This document shows, in pieces, positions 5,886 through 12,576 of a stretch of DNA of 12,590 nt. Under the pieces are notes generated by a model. It worked only from the letters and a program-made list of their open reading frames with translations, did no database searches and was not told where the DNA came from. This DNA comes from Actinomycetes bacterium (GTDB taxonomy: Bacteria; Actinomycetota; Actinomycetes; Actinomycetales; Microbacteriaceae), in contig JAEZSU010000351.1 of the NCBI GenBank assembly GCA_023421635.1, forward strand, positions 1-12,590, given 5' to 3'. Made by a program: the position numbers and the translations under genes. The stretch's first letter is position 1, and each line of letters opens with the position of its first letter.

Positions 5886-6976
5886 CGTCACAGATCCTGC
5901 AGCCGGGCACCGGCCCCATCCCCGGTGACCACTACCTGCCCGCATCCCCCGACACCGTGCTGTGGGGTCGCCTGCCGTGCGCGCTCGACCCCGCGGTGCT
6001 CACCGTCGAGCCCGGGCAGACCGTCACGATCGACACGGTCAGCCACGAGGGCATCCTCGAGGACCAGGGCAAGGACCCGCTGGCGTACTTCACCGGCAAG
6101 GGCGTGGCCGAGGATGCGGTGCTGACCGACGCGATCGAGATCGCCCGCACGCTCTCGCGCGACGTGATGGCCGACGGCCCGCACGTCGTCACCGGCCCGA
6201 TCCACGTGCGCGGCGCGCAGCCGGGCGACCTGCTGAAGATCACCGTCGAGCAGCTCTCCCCGCGCGTGCCGTACGGCGTCATCTCGAACCGCCACGGCAA
6301 GGGCGCGCTCGTGGGCGAGCTCCCGCGCGGCGAGCACAACGTGAGCGTCTTCGCGCCGGTCGAGGAGCGCGACGCCGGCCCCGTCGGCGTGCTGCCCCTC
6401 ACCGAGGGCGGGGAGCGCGTCGTGGCGTTCCCGCTCGCGCCGTTCCTCGGCACGATGGGCGTCGCGGTCGCCGGGGACGAGCGTCCCCACTCGGTGCCGC
6501 CGGGCAGCCACGGCGGCAACATCGACATCAACCTGCTCGTCGAGGGCGCCGTGCTCTACCTGCCGGTGCAGGTGGAGGGTGCGCTCGCGTACGTCGGCGA
6601 CCCGCACTTCGCGCAGGGCGACGGCGAGGTCGCGCTCACGGCGCTGGAGGCGTCGCTGCGCGCGACGCTCCGGTTCGAGGTCGTGCCGCGCGAGGAGGCG
6701 CTCGCCGCCTTCGGCGAGGTCGCGGGTCCCCTCGTCCGCACCGACGAGTACCTCGTACCGACCGGGCTCGACCCCGACCTCGGCGAGGCGATGCGCCGCT
6801 GCGTCCGCGCCGCGCTGTCGCTCCTGCAGGCGCGGTACGGCATGGACGAGCACCTCGCCTACGCGTACCTGTCCGCAGCCACCGACTTCGACATCTCGCA
6901 GGTCGTCGACATTGTCTGCGGCGTGCACGCCCGCATCCGCGAGGCCGATTTCGCCGCGATCGGAGGCGAGGCGTGA
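5882..6976 (+). CDS. Acetamidase/formamidase (FmdA/AmdA) family amidase
   Basis: A 364-residue member of the FmdA/AmdA family, metal-dependent cytosolic enzymes that release ammonia from short amides such as formamide and acetamide. Family hallmarks are TIDTVSHEG (49-57), DQGKDPLAYF (61-70), GPIHVRGAQPGDLLKI (105-120), YGVISNRHGKGAL (131-143), PPGSHGGNIDINLL (206-219), a block ending LYLPVQVEGALAYVGD, and PHFAQGDGEV (241-250). The GTG start overlaps the allB stop (GTGA) and follows AAGGAG (5871-5876) by 5 nt, so it is translationally tied to allantoinase. Formamide is not an intermediate of purine breakdown. Its place between allB and the amidase fusion suggests a pathway amide: oxamate, released from oxalurate, is the candidate I favour. 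Plain scavenging of formamide or acetamide cannot be excluded. Family certain, substrate inferred. Confidence 0.9.
   Translation: MTSQILQPGTGPIPGDHYLPASPDTVLWGRLPCALDPAVLTVEPGQTVTIDTVSHEGILEDQGKDPLAYFTGKGVAEDAVLTDAIEIARTLSRDVMADGPHVVTGPIHVRGAQPGDLLKITVEQLSPRVPYGVISNRHGKGALVGELPRGEHNVSVFAPVEERDAGPVGVLPLTEGGERVVAFPLAPFLGTMGVAVAGDERPHSVPPGSHGGNIDINLLVEGAVLYLPVQVEGALAYVGDPHFAQGDGEVALTALEASLRATLRFEVVPREEALAAFGEVAGPLVRTDEYLVPTGLDPDLGEAMRRCVRAALSLLQARYGMDEHLAYAYLSAATDFDISQVVDIVCGVHARIREADFAAIGGEA
6962..6966 (+). promoter_or_regulatory. Shine-Dalgarno deciding the GTG start of the AtzH-amidase fusion
   Basis: GGAGG is 6 nt before the GTG at 6973. It supports starting the fusion protein there, just ahead of the complete AtzH-like domain, and not at an internal codon that would yield a stand-alone amidase. 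Confidence 0.7.
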
Positions 6977-8559
6977 GCGCGGTCCGCGAGGAGATCCCGG
7001 CCGACCTGTTCACCGCGTTCGACCGGTACGAGCGGGCGATCCTCGACAACGACCTCGATGTGCTCGACGAGATGTTCGCGCCGGATGCGGGCACGCTCCG
7101 CGGCGACGCGGCGGGACTCCTCGTCGGGCACGACGCGATCAGCGCCTTCCGCGGCGTCCGCGGCGGCGTCGCCCCGCGCGAGATCGAGCGCATCGAGTAC
7201 CGTCCCCTCGGCGAGGGCATCGCCCTGCTCGTGTCCGTGTCGCGGTACCGCGGTGGCGGGACGGGCCTCCAGACCCAGCTCTGGCAGCGGATCGACGGGG
7301 AGTGGCGCATCACCGCCGCGCACGTGTCCGGGCGCCCGCAGGCGCTCGACCGCTCCATCTGGCGTTCGGTGGGCGACCCGCTGCTGCAGGGCGCGTGGGA
7401 GGGCCCGCTCGAGGGACTCAACGTCGCCGTCAAGGATCTCTTCGCGATCGCCGGGTACCGCATCGGTGCCGGCAACCCGGCCTTCCTGGAGTCCGCGAAG
7501 CCGGAACCCAAGACCGCGCCCGCGGTGGCCGATCTGCTGCGCGGCGGGGCGTCGCTGCGCGGCATCGCGCGCACCGACGAGTTCGCGTACTCGATCGCCG
7601 GAGACAACGCCCACTACGGCACACCTCCCAACGGCGGTCTGCCCGGCGCGCTGCCCGGCGGCTCGTCCTCGGGTCCCGCCGCGGCGGTCGCCACCGGCCA
7701 GGCGGAGGTGGGCCTCGCGACCGACACCGCCGGCTCCATCCGCGTCCCCGCCTCGTACCAGGGGCTCTGGGGCCTGCGCACCACGCACGGCCTCGTGCCC
7801 CGGATGGGGATGCTGCCGCTCGCGCAGTCCTTCGACACGGTGGGGTGGCTCACCCGCGACGGCGACACCCTGCAGCGGGTGGCCGACTGGGTGCTCAGCT
7901 ATGACGGGTCGGAGTCCACGGAGAGCGTGTACGGCGAGTCGGGCGACGACCTGCCGTGGCGCTTCGTGGTGCCGCACGAGGTGATGGACGCGCTCGAACC
8001 CGAGACCCGCACCGCCTTCGACGAGCTGCTCGCCCGGCTCGCCGCCGCCGACGACGCCCCGCTCCTGCGGCGGGCGGAGATCGGCGCGCTCGACGAGTAC
8101 TTCGAGCCGTTCCGCATCGTGCAGGGTGCGGAAGCCTGGCGCAACAACGAGCGCTGGCTGCGCGCCCACCCGGGTTCCCTCGGCGCGGCCGTCGCCGAGC
8201 GGTTCCGCATCGCGAGCGAGGTGACCCCTGCCCAGGAGCAGGAGGCGCGCACCCGGCTCGCGGCGCTGCGCGACCGCATCCAGGACGTCGTCCGCGACGC
8301 CGTCCTGATCCTCCCCACCGTCCCCGGGCCGGCGCCGCTGCGCACCGCGGACGGCGCACGCATCGACACCGTGCGCCAGGCGACCCTGCGCATGACCGCG
8401 CCGGCCGCCATCGGGGGCCTGCCCGCCCTGTCCGCCCCGCTGATGACGGTCCCGTCGACGCTCGGCCCCGCCCCGGTCGGGGTGTGCCTCGTGTCGCGGG
8501 CCGGCACCGACATCGCGCTGGTCCGCCTCGCGCGGCGCCTCGCAGCGGTCGTGCGCTGA
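6973..8559 (+). CDS. Fusion of AtzH-like (DUF3225, SnoaL-fold) domain and amidase-signature amidase
   Basis: One 528-residue protein with two catalytic-type domains. Residues about 1-125 match AtzH/HpxZ (DUF3225): AFDRYERAI, LDEMF, TLRGD, VGHDAISAFR, and the closing LWQRIDGEWRITAAHVS. Tyr19 and Arg43 are 24 residues apart, the same spacing as Tyr22 and Arg46 reported as needed for AtzH activity. From about 130 on it is an amidase-signature serine hydrolase with Lys154 (AVKD), cis-Ser231 (GGSSSG) and nucleophile Ser255 (TAGSIR). The amidase lacks the long N-terminal region of GatA-like enzymes and closely resembles plant AMI1-type amidases in GPLEGL, DEFAYSI and AQSFDTVGW. Start GTG overlaps the preceding stop (GTGA). 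In Klebsiella the corresponding parts are separate proteins, HpxZ and HpxY, linked to the oxalurate branch. I infer a ureide such as oxalurate as substrate; another N-carboxy- or carbamoyl-compound is possible. No AtzG-like partner gene is present. Confidence 0.88.
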   Translation: MSAVREEIPADLFTAFDRYERAILDNDLDVLDEMFAPDAGTLRGDAAGLLVGHDAISAFRGVRGGVAPREIERIEYRPLGEGIALLVSVSRYRGGGTGLQTQLWQRIDGEWRITAAHVSGRPQALDRSIWRSVGDPLLQGAWEGPLEGLNVAVKDLFAIAGYRIGAGNPAFLESAKPEPKTAPAVADLLRGGASLRGIARTDEFAYSIAGDNAHYGTPPNGGLPGALPGGSSSGPAAAVATGQAEVGLATDTAGSIRVPASYQGLWGLRTTHGLVPRMGMLPLAQSFDTVGWLTRDGDTLQRVADWVLSYDGSESTESVYGESGDDLPWRFVVPHEVMDALEPETRTAFDELLARLAAADDAPLLRRAEIGALDEYFEPFRIVQGAEAWRNNERWLRAHPGSLGAAVAERFRIASEVTPAQEQEARTRLAALRDRIQDVVRDAVLILPTVPGPAPLRTADGARIDTVRQATLRMTAPAAIGGLPALSAPLMTVPSTLGPAPVGVCLVSRAGTDIALVRLARRLAAVVR

Positions 8560-8583
8560 GCACGTCCGCATCCGAAGAAACAC

Positions 8584-8589
8584 AAGGAG
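8584..8589 (+). promoter_or_regulatory. Shine-Dalgarno of the PucG-like aminotransferase
   Basis: AAGGAG stands 7 nt before the GTG at 8597 and fixes that start. It is one of the strongest ribosome-binding sites in the window and serves the only gene among the first five of the operon that is not overlapped with its predecessor (37-nt gap). Confidence 0.75.
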
Positions 8590-8596
8590 TACCACC

Positions 8597-9823
8597 GTGA
8601 CGATCCCCGGCCCCATCGACCCGCCCGCCCGCCTGCTCATGGGTCCGGGGCCGATCTCGGCCTACCCGTCGGTGCTGCGTGCGATGTCGGCGCCCCTGGT
8701 CGGGCAGTACGACCCGTTCATGACGGCCGCCATGAACGAGACGCAGGAGCTGTACCGCCAGGTGTGGGGCACCCGCAACGAGGGCACGATGCTGATCGAC
8801 GGCACCTCCCGTGCCGGCATCGAGGCCGCGATCGCCTCGCTCGTGCGCCCCGGCGACCGGGTGCTGGTGCCGGTGTTCGGCCGGTTCGGGCACCTCTTGG
8901 CGGAGATCGCCGAGCGCGCCATGGCCGAGGTGCACACGATCGAGACCGAGTGGGGCCAGGTGTTCCCGCCCAGCGTGATCGAGGACGCGATCGTGCGCGT
9001 CAAGCCGACGCTGCTCGCGCTCGTGCAGGGCGACACCTCCACGACGATGAACCAGCCGCTGGAGGAGATCGGCGCCATCTGCGAGCGGCACGGCGTGCTC
9101 TTCTACTCCGACGCGACCGCGTCGCTCGGCGGCAACGCGTTCGAGGCGGACGCCTGGGGACTGGATGCGGCGACGGCGGGCCTGCAGAAGTGCCTCGGCG
9201 GCCCCTCGGGTTCGGCGCCCATCACCCTCAGCGACAAGGCGGTCGAGGTCATCCGCAGCCGCGGCCGCATCGAGGCCGGCATCCGCGAGGCGGGCGACGA
9301 GTCCGCATCCGACTTCGTCCGCTCGAACTACTTCGACCTCGGCATGATCCTCGACTACTGGGGCCCGCGCCGGCTCAACCACCACACCGAGGCGACGAGC
9401 ATGCTCTACGCCGCCCGCGAATGCGCGCGCGTGCTCCTGCTCGAGGGTCGCGACGAGGTCATCGCCCGCCACCGGCTCGCGGGCGACGCCATGCTCGCCG
9501 GCGTCGAGGGCCTCGGCATGCGGGTGTTCGGCGATGTGGCGCACAAGATGAACAACGTCGTGGCCGTGCACATCCCCGGCGGCGTGCCCGGCGACGCCGC
9601 CCGCGCCGCGATGCTCGAGGACTTCGGCATCGAGATCGGCACCTCGTTCGGCCCGCTCCACGGCAAGGTGTGGCGTATCGGCACCATGGGCTACAACGCC
9701 CGGAAGGATGCGGTGCTCATCACGCTCGCAGCCCTCGAGGCGGTCCTTCGCCGGTTCGGCGCCGCGGTGCCCGCGGGCGGCGGCGTGGACGCCGCGGCAG
9801 ACGTGTACGCGGGGCGCGGCTGA
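8597..9823 (+). CDS. pucG: (S)-ureidoglycine:glyoxylate aminotransferase (class V, PucG-like)
   Basis: A PLP-dependent class V aminotransferase of 408 residues, in the alanine:glyoxylate aminotransferase group. UGXT enzymes such as PucG of Bacillus subtilis transfer the amino group of (S)-ureidoglycine to glyoxylate, giving oxalurate and glycine. Motifs: MGPGPI near 15-20 at the N-terminus, GTSRAGIEAA, the PLP-ring Asp172 in YSDATASLGG, the Schiff-base Lys198 in GLQKCLGGPSG, and an NHHTEAT segment (261-267) followed by a C-terminal IGTMGYNARKDAV block. Catabolic context (allantoinase before, allantoate amidohydrolase after) favours UGXT over serine- or alanine-glyoxylate aminotransferase, which are the alternatives. 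Its ATG-proximal neighbour allC starts one base into its stop (TGATG). Unlike an ureidoglycolate route, this step keeps nitrogen as glycine and leaves oxalurate for further cleavage. Confidence 0.85.
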   Translation: MTIPGPIDPPARLLMGPGPISAYPSVLRAMSAPLVGQYDPFMTAAMNETQELYRQVWGTRNEGTMLIDGTSRAGIEAAIASLVRPGDRVLVPVFGRFGHLLAEIAERAMAEVHTIETEWGQVFPPSVIEDAIVRVKPTLLALVQGDTSTTMNQPLEEIGAICERHGVLFYSDATASLGGNAFEADAWGLDAATAGLQKCLGGPSGSAPITLSDKAVEVIRSRGRIEAGIREAGDESASDFVRSNYFDLGMILDYWGPRRLNHHTEATSMLYAARECARVLLLEGRDEVIARHRLAGDAMLAGVEGLGMRVFGDVAHKMNNVVAVHIPGGVPGDAARAAMLEDFGIEIGTSFGPLHGKVWRIGTMGYNARKDAVLITLAALEAVLRRFGAAVPAGGGVDAAADVYAGRG

Positions 9824-11136
9824 TGGCACTGCTCACCGGGGTCAGCCCCGACCGGGTCGCCGCCGCCGCGCGCCGCGTCATGGCACGCTGCGACGAGCTC
9901 GCGCGGGTGAGCGCCACCACCGGGCGTATCGAACGCGTGTACCTCTCGCCCGAGCACGCCCGTGTCAACCGGCTCGCCGCGGAATGGATGCGCGAGATCG
10001 GCATGCGCACCAGGCAGGACGCCGCCGGCAACCAGGTCGGCCGGCTGGAGCGGGTGCACGGCGGCAGGCTCGAGCCCGACGCGCCGACGCTCGTGCTCGG
10101 CTCGCACCTGGACACCGTGATCGACGCCGGACGGTACGACGGCATCGTGGGCGTGCTGATGGCGCTCGAGGTGGTGCGGCTGCTGCGGACCCAGACCGAC
10201 GACGACCGGTACGGCGTCGACCTGCCGTTCGCGCTCGAGGTGGTGGCGTTCTCCGACGAGGAGGGCACCCGCTTCGGCAAGGCGCTGCTCGGCTCGTCGG
10301 CCGTGGCGGGGCAGTGGCGCGAGGAGTGGTGGGGCCTGACGGATGCCGACGGCACGACCCTGCGCGAGGCGTTCCTCGAGTTCGGCCTCGACCCGACCCG
10401 GGTGGGGGAGGCGGCCCGCCGACCGGACGAACTCGTGGGCTACCTCGAGGCCCACATCGAGCAGGGACCGGAACTCGACCGGCGAGGCGAGTCGCTGGCG
10501 GTCGTGTCCTCGATCGCCGCCGCACGTCGCTTCCAGCTCGTCGTCGAGGGCGAGGCCCGGCACGCCGGCGGCACCCCCTACGACATGCGGCGCGACGCCC
10601 TGCTCGGCGCGAGCGAGGCGGCGCTCGCCGTGGAACGGATCTGCGCGGCCGAGCACCACATCATCGGCACCGTCGGCCAGCTCGAGGCCTTCCCCGGCGC
10701 GGTGAACGTGGTGCCGGGCGAGGCGCGCTTCTCGCTCGATCTGCGTGGCGAGTTCGACGGCGACCGCGACCGGGTGTGGGTCGAGCTCTCCCGCGAGCTC
10801 GACGCCATCATGGGACGCCGCCATCTGCGCTGGAGCGCGCGCGAGGTGCACAACGCCCCGGCCGTCATGTGCGCGCCGCTCCTGCAGGACGTGGTGCGCG
10901 AGGGCATCCTCGCCACGCTCCCAGACGAGGAGCCGCCGACCCTGTTCAGCCCCGCCGGCCACGACGGCATGGCGATCGGCGCCGTCACCGACGTCGGGAT
11001 GCTGTTCCTGCGGAACCCCGACGGTGTCAGCCACCACCCCGACGAGGCGGTCTCGGGCTCGGACGTCGCCCTCGGCATCCGCGCGCTCGCCGAATCCGTG
11101 CTGCACCTCGCCTCCGACCGCGCCGGTCGCGCGTAG
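9823..11136 (+). CDS. allC: Allantoate amidohydrolase (M20 / amidase-hydantoinase-carbamoylase family)
   Basis: Hydrolyses allantoate to (S)-ureidoglycine with release of ammonia and CO2, using a binuclear metal site (usually Mn). It has 437 residues, slightly above the usual ~410. Motifs in order: GSHLDTV (93-99) with His95, AGRYDGIVG with bridging Asp106, FSDEEGTRF (143-151) with Glu146/147, EAHIEQGPELD (209-219) with His211, RHAGGTPYDMRRDAL (246-260) typical of the dimer and substrate region, SPAGHDGMAIG (376-386), and GVSHHPDEAV with the final His. The close relatives, N-carbamoyl-L-amino-acid hydrolase and beta-ureidopropionase, share these motifs; the pathway context decides for AllC. 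The ATG overlaps the pucG stop by one base (TGATG), giving translational reinitiation, and only a weak GC-rich Shine-Dalgarno is seen. It makes the substrate of the aminotransferase just upstream. Confidence 0.92.
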   Translation: MALLTGVSPDRVAAAARRVMARCDELARVSATTGRIERVYLSPEHARVNRLAAEWMREIGMRTRQDAAGNQVGRLERVHGGRLEPDAPTLVLGSHLDTVIDAGRYDGIVGVLMALEVVRLLRTQTDDDRYGVDLPFALEVVAFSDEEGTRFGKALLGSSAVAGQWREEWWGLTDADGTTLREAFLEFGLDPTRVGEAARRPDELVGYLEAHIEQGPELDRRGESLAVVSSIAAARRFQLVVEGEARHAGGTPYDMRRDALLGASEAALAVERICAAEHHIIGTVGQLEAFPGAVNVVPGEARFSLDLRGEFDGDRDRVWVELSRELDAIMGRRHLRWSAREVHNAPAVMCAPLLQDVVREGILATLPDEEPPTLFSPAGHDGMAIGAVTDVGMLFLRNPDGVSHHPDEAVSGSDVALGIRALAESVLHLASDRAGRA

Positions 11137-11137
11137 C

Positions 11138-11159
11138 ACCGGCGAAACACGGCGCCGGT
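11138..11159 (+). repeat. GC-rich hairpin between allC and the last amidohydrolase gene
   Basis: ACCGGCG (11138-11144) and CGCCGGT (11153-11159) form a perfect 7-bp stem with an 8-nt loop. It begins two bases after the allC stop. No T-tract follows, so it is not a classical intrinsic terminator; it could act as an attenuating or mRNA-end-protecting element, or its symmetry could be an operator. Its last T is also the first base of the TAGCGT box described next. Confidence 0.4.
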
Positions 11160-11164
11160 AGCGT
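11159..11164 (+). promoter_or_regulatory. Possible internal -10 box before the last gene
   Basis: TAGCGT is identical to the box before allB. It would start transcription near 11171 and give an mRNA leader of about 20 nt carrying GAAGGA (11181-11186), 4 nt before ATG 11191. This is not the leaderless spacing. It may allow separate expression of the last gene, but a six-base match is weak evidence. Confidence 0.25.
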
Positions 11165-11190
11165 TGCCGCACCCCGACCAGAAGGAACCC

Positions 11191-12576
11191 ATGTCCAGCA
11201 TGCTCGTCACCGGCGCCCGCCTCATCACCGTGCCCGCTGGCACCGACGACCCCGGCTACATCGACCACGGCTGGATGCTGGTGCAGGACGGTCGCATCGC
11301 CGACATCGGCGCGGGCGAGCCGCCCGCGACGATCCGCGCCGCCGCCGGCGAGGTGCTCGACGTCGACGGCGCCTTCGTCGCGCCCGGGTTCGTCTCCAGC
11401 CACTCGCACCTGTTCACGAGCGGGCTGCGCGGGCTCGGCGCCAACGAGACGCTCTACGGCTGGTGCGACTCGATGCTCGGGTTCACCGCGCACCTGAGCC
11501 CCGAGGACATGTACTGGTCGACGCTGCACGGGGCGCTCGACTTCCTCGCGAACGGCGTCACCACCGCGTACAACTTCACCGATCCGCTGCAGGCGTGGGA
11601 GTCCATGGTCGACGGCAAGCGGCTCGGCGGCGACGCCCCGCTCCGTGACCTGAGCTATCACACCCGGCAGGCGGACGGCTGCCTCGACGCGGGCCTGCGC
11701 TTCGTCGACGCGATCGGCATGGATGTGTCCACCGGCACGGACGACGAGATCTTCGACCGCTTCGCCGCCGAGGTCGCCCACACCAGGTCGCTCGACCCCG
11801 ACCTCGCGCTCGGCGCCTCGATCATGGGGCAGGTGCAGTGGTCCCCCCGTCCCGAGGCCGCCGAGATGGAGGTCGAGGCGATGCGCCGGTTCGGCGTCAC
11901 GAACCAGGCCCACTTCCTCGAGTCGCCCGAGGCCGTCCCGCTGCAGCAGGCGAAGTTCGCGCTGTACCGGGATGCGGGCGCCCTCGGGCCGGACATGATG
12001 TTCGGCCACTTCATCCAGACCACGCAGGAGATCATCCGCGCCACCGCGGAGGCGGGCGCCTCGATGTCGTGGCAGCCCGCATCCAACGGACGGCTCGCGT
12101 CGGGCGTCGCCCTCGTGCCGGAGATGCTCGAGCTCGGGATGCGGGTCGGGATGGGCCTGGACGACCAGGCCTGCACCGACATCGCCGACCCGTGGGGCAA
12201 CATGCGCGCCGGCGTCTTCATGCAGCGGGCACGCACCAAGGACCCGCTGTCGATGACGCCGGAGCGGGTGCTGCGGCTGCACACCCTCGGCGGCGCACGC
12301 ATCCTCGGCGTGGACGACCGGGTGGGCAGCCTCGAGGTGGGCAAGTTCGCCGACTTCGTCGTCGTGGATCCGCGGATGCCCGACGTCGGCCCGCTGTGGC
12401 ACCCGGTGCGCACCTACGTGCTGTCGATGAGCCTGCGGAACCTCAAGCGCGTCTACGTCGGCGGCGAGCTCGTGAGCGAGGAGGGGCGGTCCACCAACCC
12501 CCTCGCGGCCGAGGCGTCGGCCAGGCTGCACGCAGACCTGCCGGCGCGCGCAGCCCGCGTCGGCCACCCGCGCTGA
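11191..12576 (+). CDS. ATZ/TRZ-type amidohydrolase (purine/triazine deaminase-like)
   Basis: A 461-residue metal-dependent amidohydrolase of the ATZ/TRZ group, which holds AtzB, TrzN, 8-oxoguanine deaminase and guanine deaminase relatives that remove amino or other groups from heterocycles. The start ATG 11191 follows GAAGGA by 4 nt. The single-metal site is visible: HSHLF with His71 and His73 after APGFVSS, HFLE with His241 and Glu244, GHF with His273, and GLDDQ with Asp324; WQPASNGRLASG (294-305) is the usual SNxxLxxG block. A C-terminal VGSLEVGKFADFVVVDPR closes the beta-sandwich. It follows allC in the ureide operon after 54 bp. A deaminase feeding guanine, 8-oxoguanine or another amino-purine into the pathway would fit, but the active-site surroundings do not identify the substrate. 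Class is sure, function open. Confidence 0.82.
   Translation: MSSMLVTGARLITVPAGTDDPGYIDHGWMLVQDGRIADIGAGEPPATIRAAAGEVLDVDGAFVAPGFVSSHSHLFTSGLRGLGANETLYGWCDSMLGFTAHLSPEDMYWSTLHGALDFLANGVTTAYNFTDPLQAWESMVDGKRLGGDAPLRDLSYHTRQADGCLDAGLRFVDAIGMDVSTGTDDEIFDRFAAEVAHTRSLDPDLALGASIMGQVQWSPRPEAAEMEVEAMRRFGVTNQAHFLESPEAVPLQQAKFALYRDAGALGPDMMFGHFIQTTQEIIRATAEAGASMSWQPASNGRLASGVALVPEMLELGMRVGMGLDDQACTDIADPWGNMRAGVFMQRARTKDPLSMTPERVLRLHTLGGARILGVDDRVGSLEVGKFADFVVVDPRMPDVGPLWHPVRTYVLSMSLRNLKRVYVGGELVSEEGRSTNPLAAEASARLHADLPARAARVGHPR

Noticed and set aside
5962..6972. Plus-strand open frame running into the AtzH-amidase fusion, suggesting an 865-residue protein
   Set aside because: The upstream part lies out of frame within the FmdA-type gene and is low-complexity Arg/Ala/Gly. 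A Shine-Dalgarno and GTG at 6973 mark the real start.
6973..7360. AtzH-like domain and amidase as two genes joined by a sequencing frameshift
   Set aside because: The frame is continuous from a well-placed Shine-Dalgarno and GTG, with no stop, no codon-bias change and no start or ribosome site at the junction. The fusion looks genuine.
9691..12567. Very long minus-strand open frame (958 codons) opposite pucG, allC and the last amidohydrolase
   Set aside because: It is the mirror of third-position G/C bias in three real plus-strand genes. Its translation is Arg/Gly/Val/His-rich with no domain motif, and the plus-strand genes carry complete catalytic motifs.
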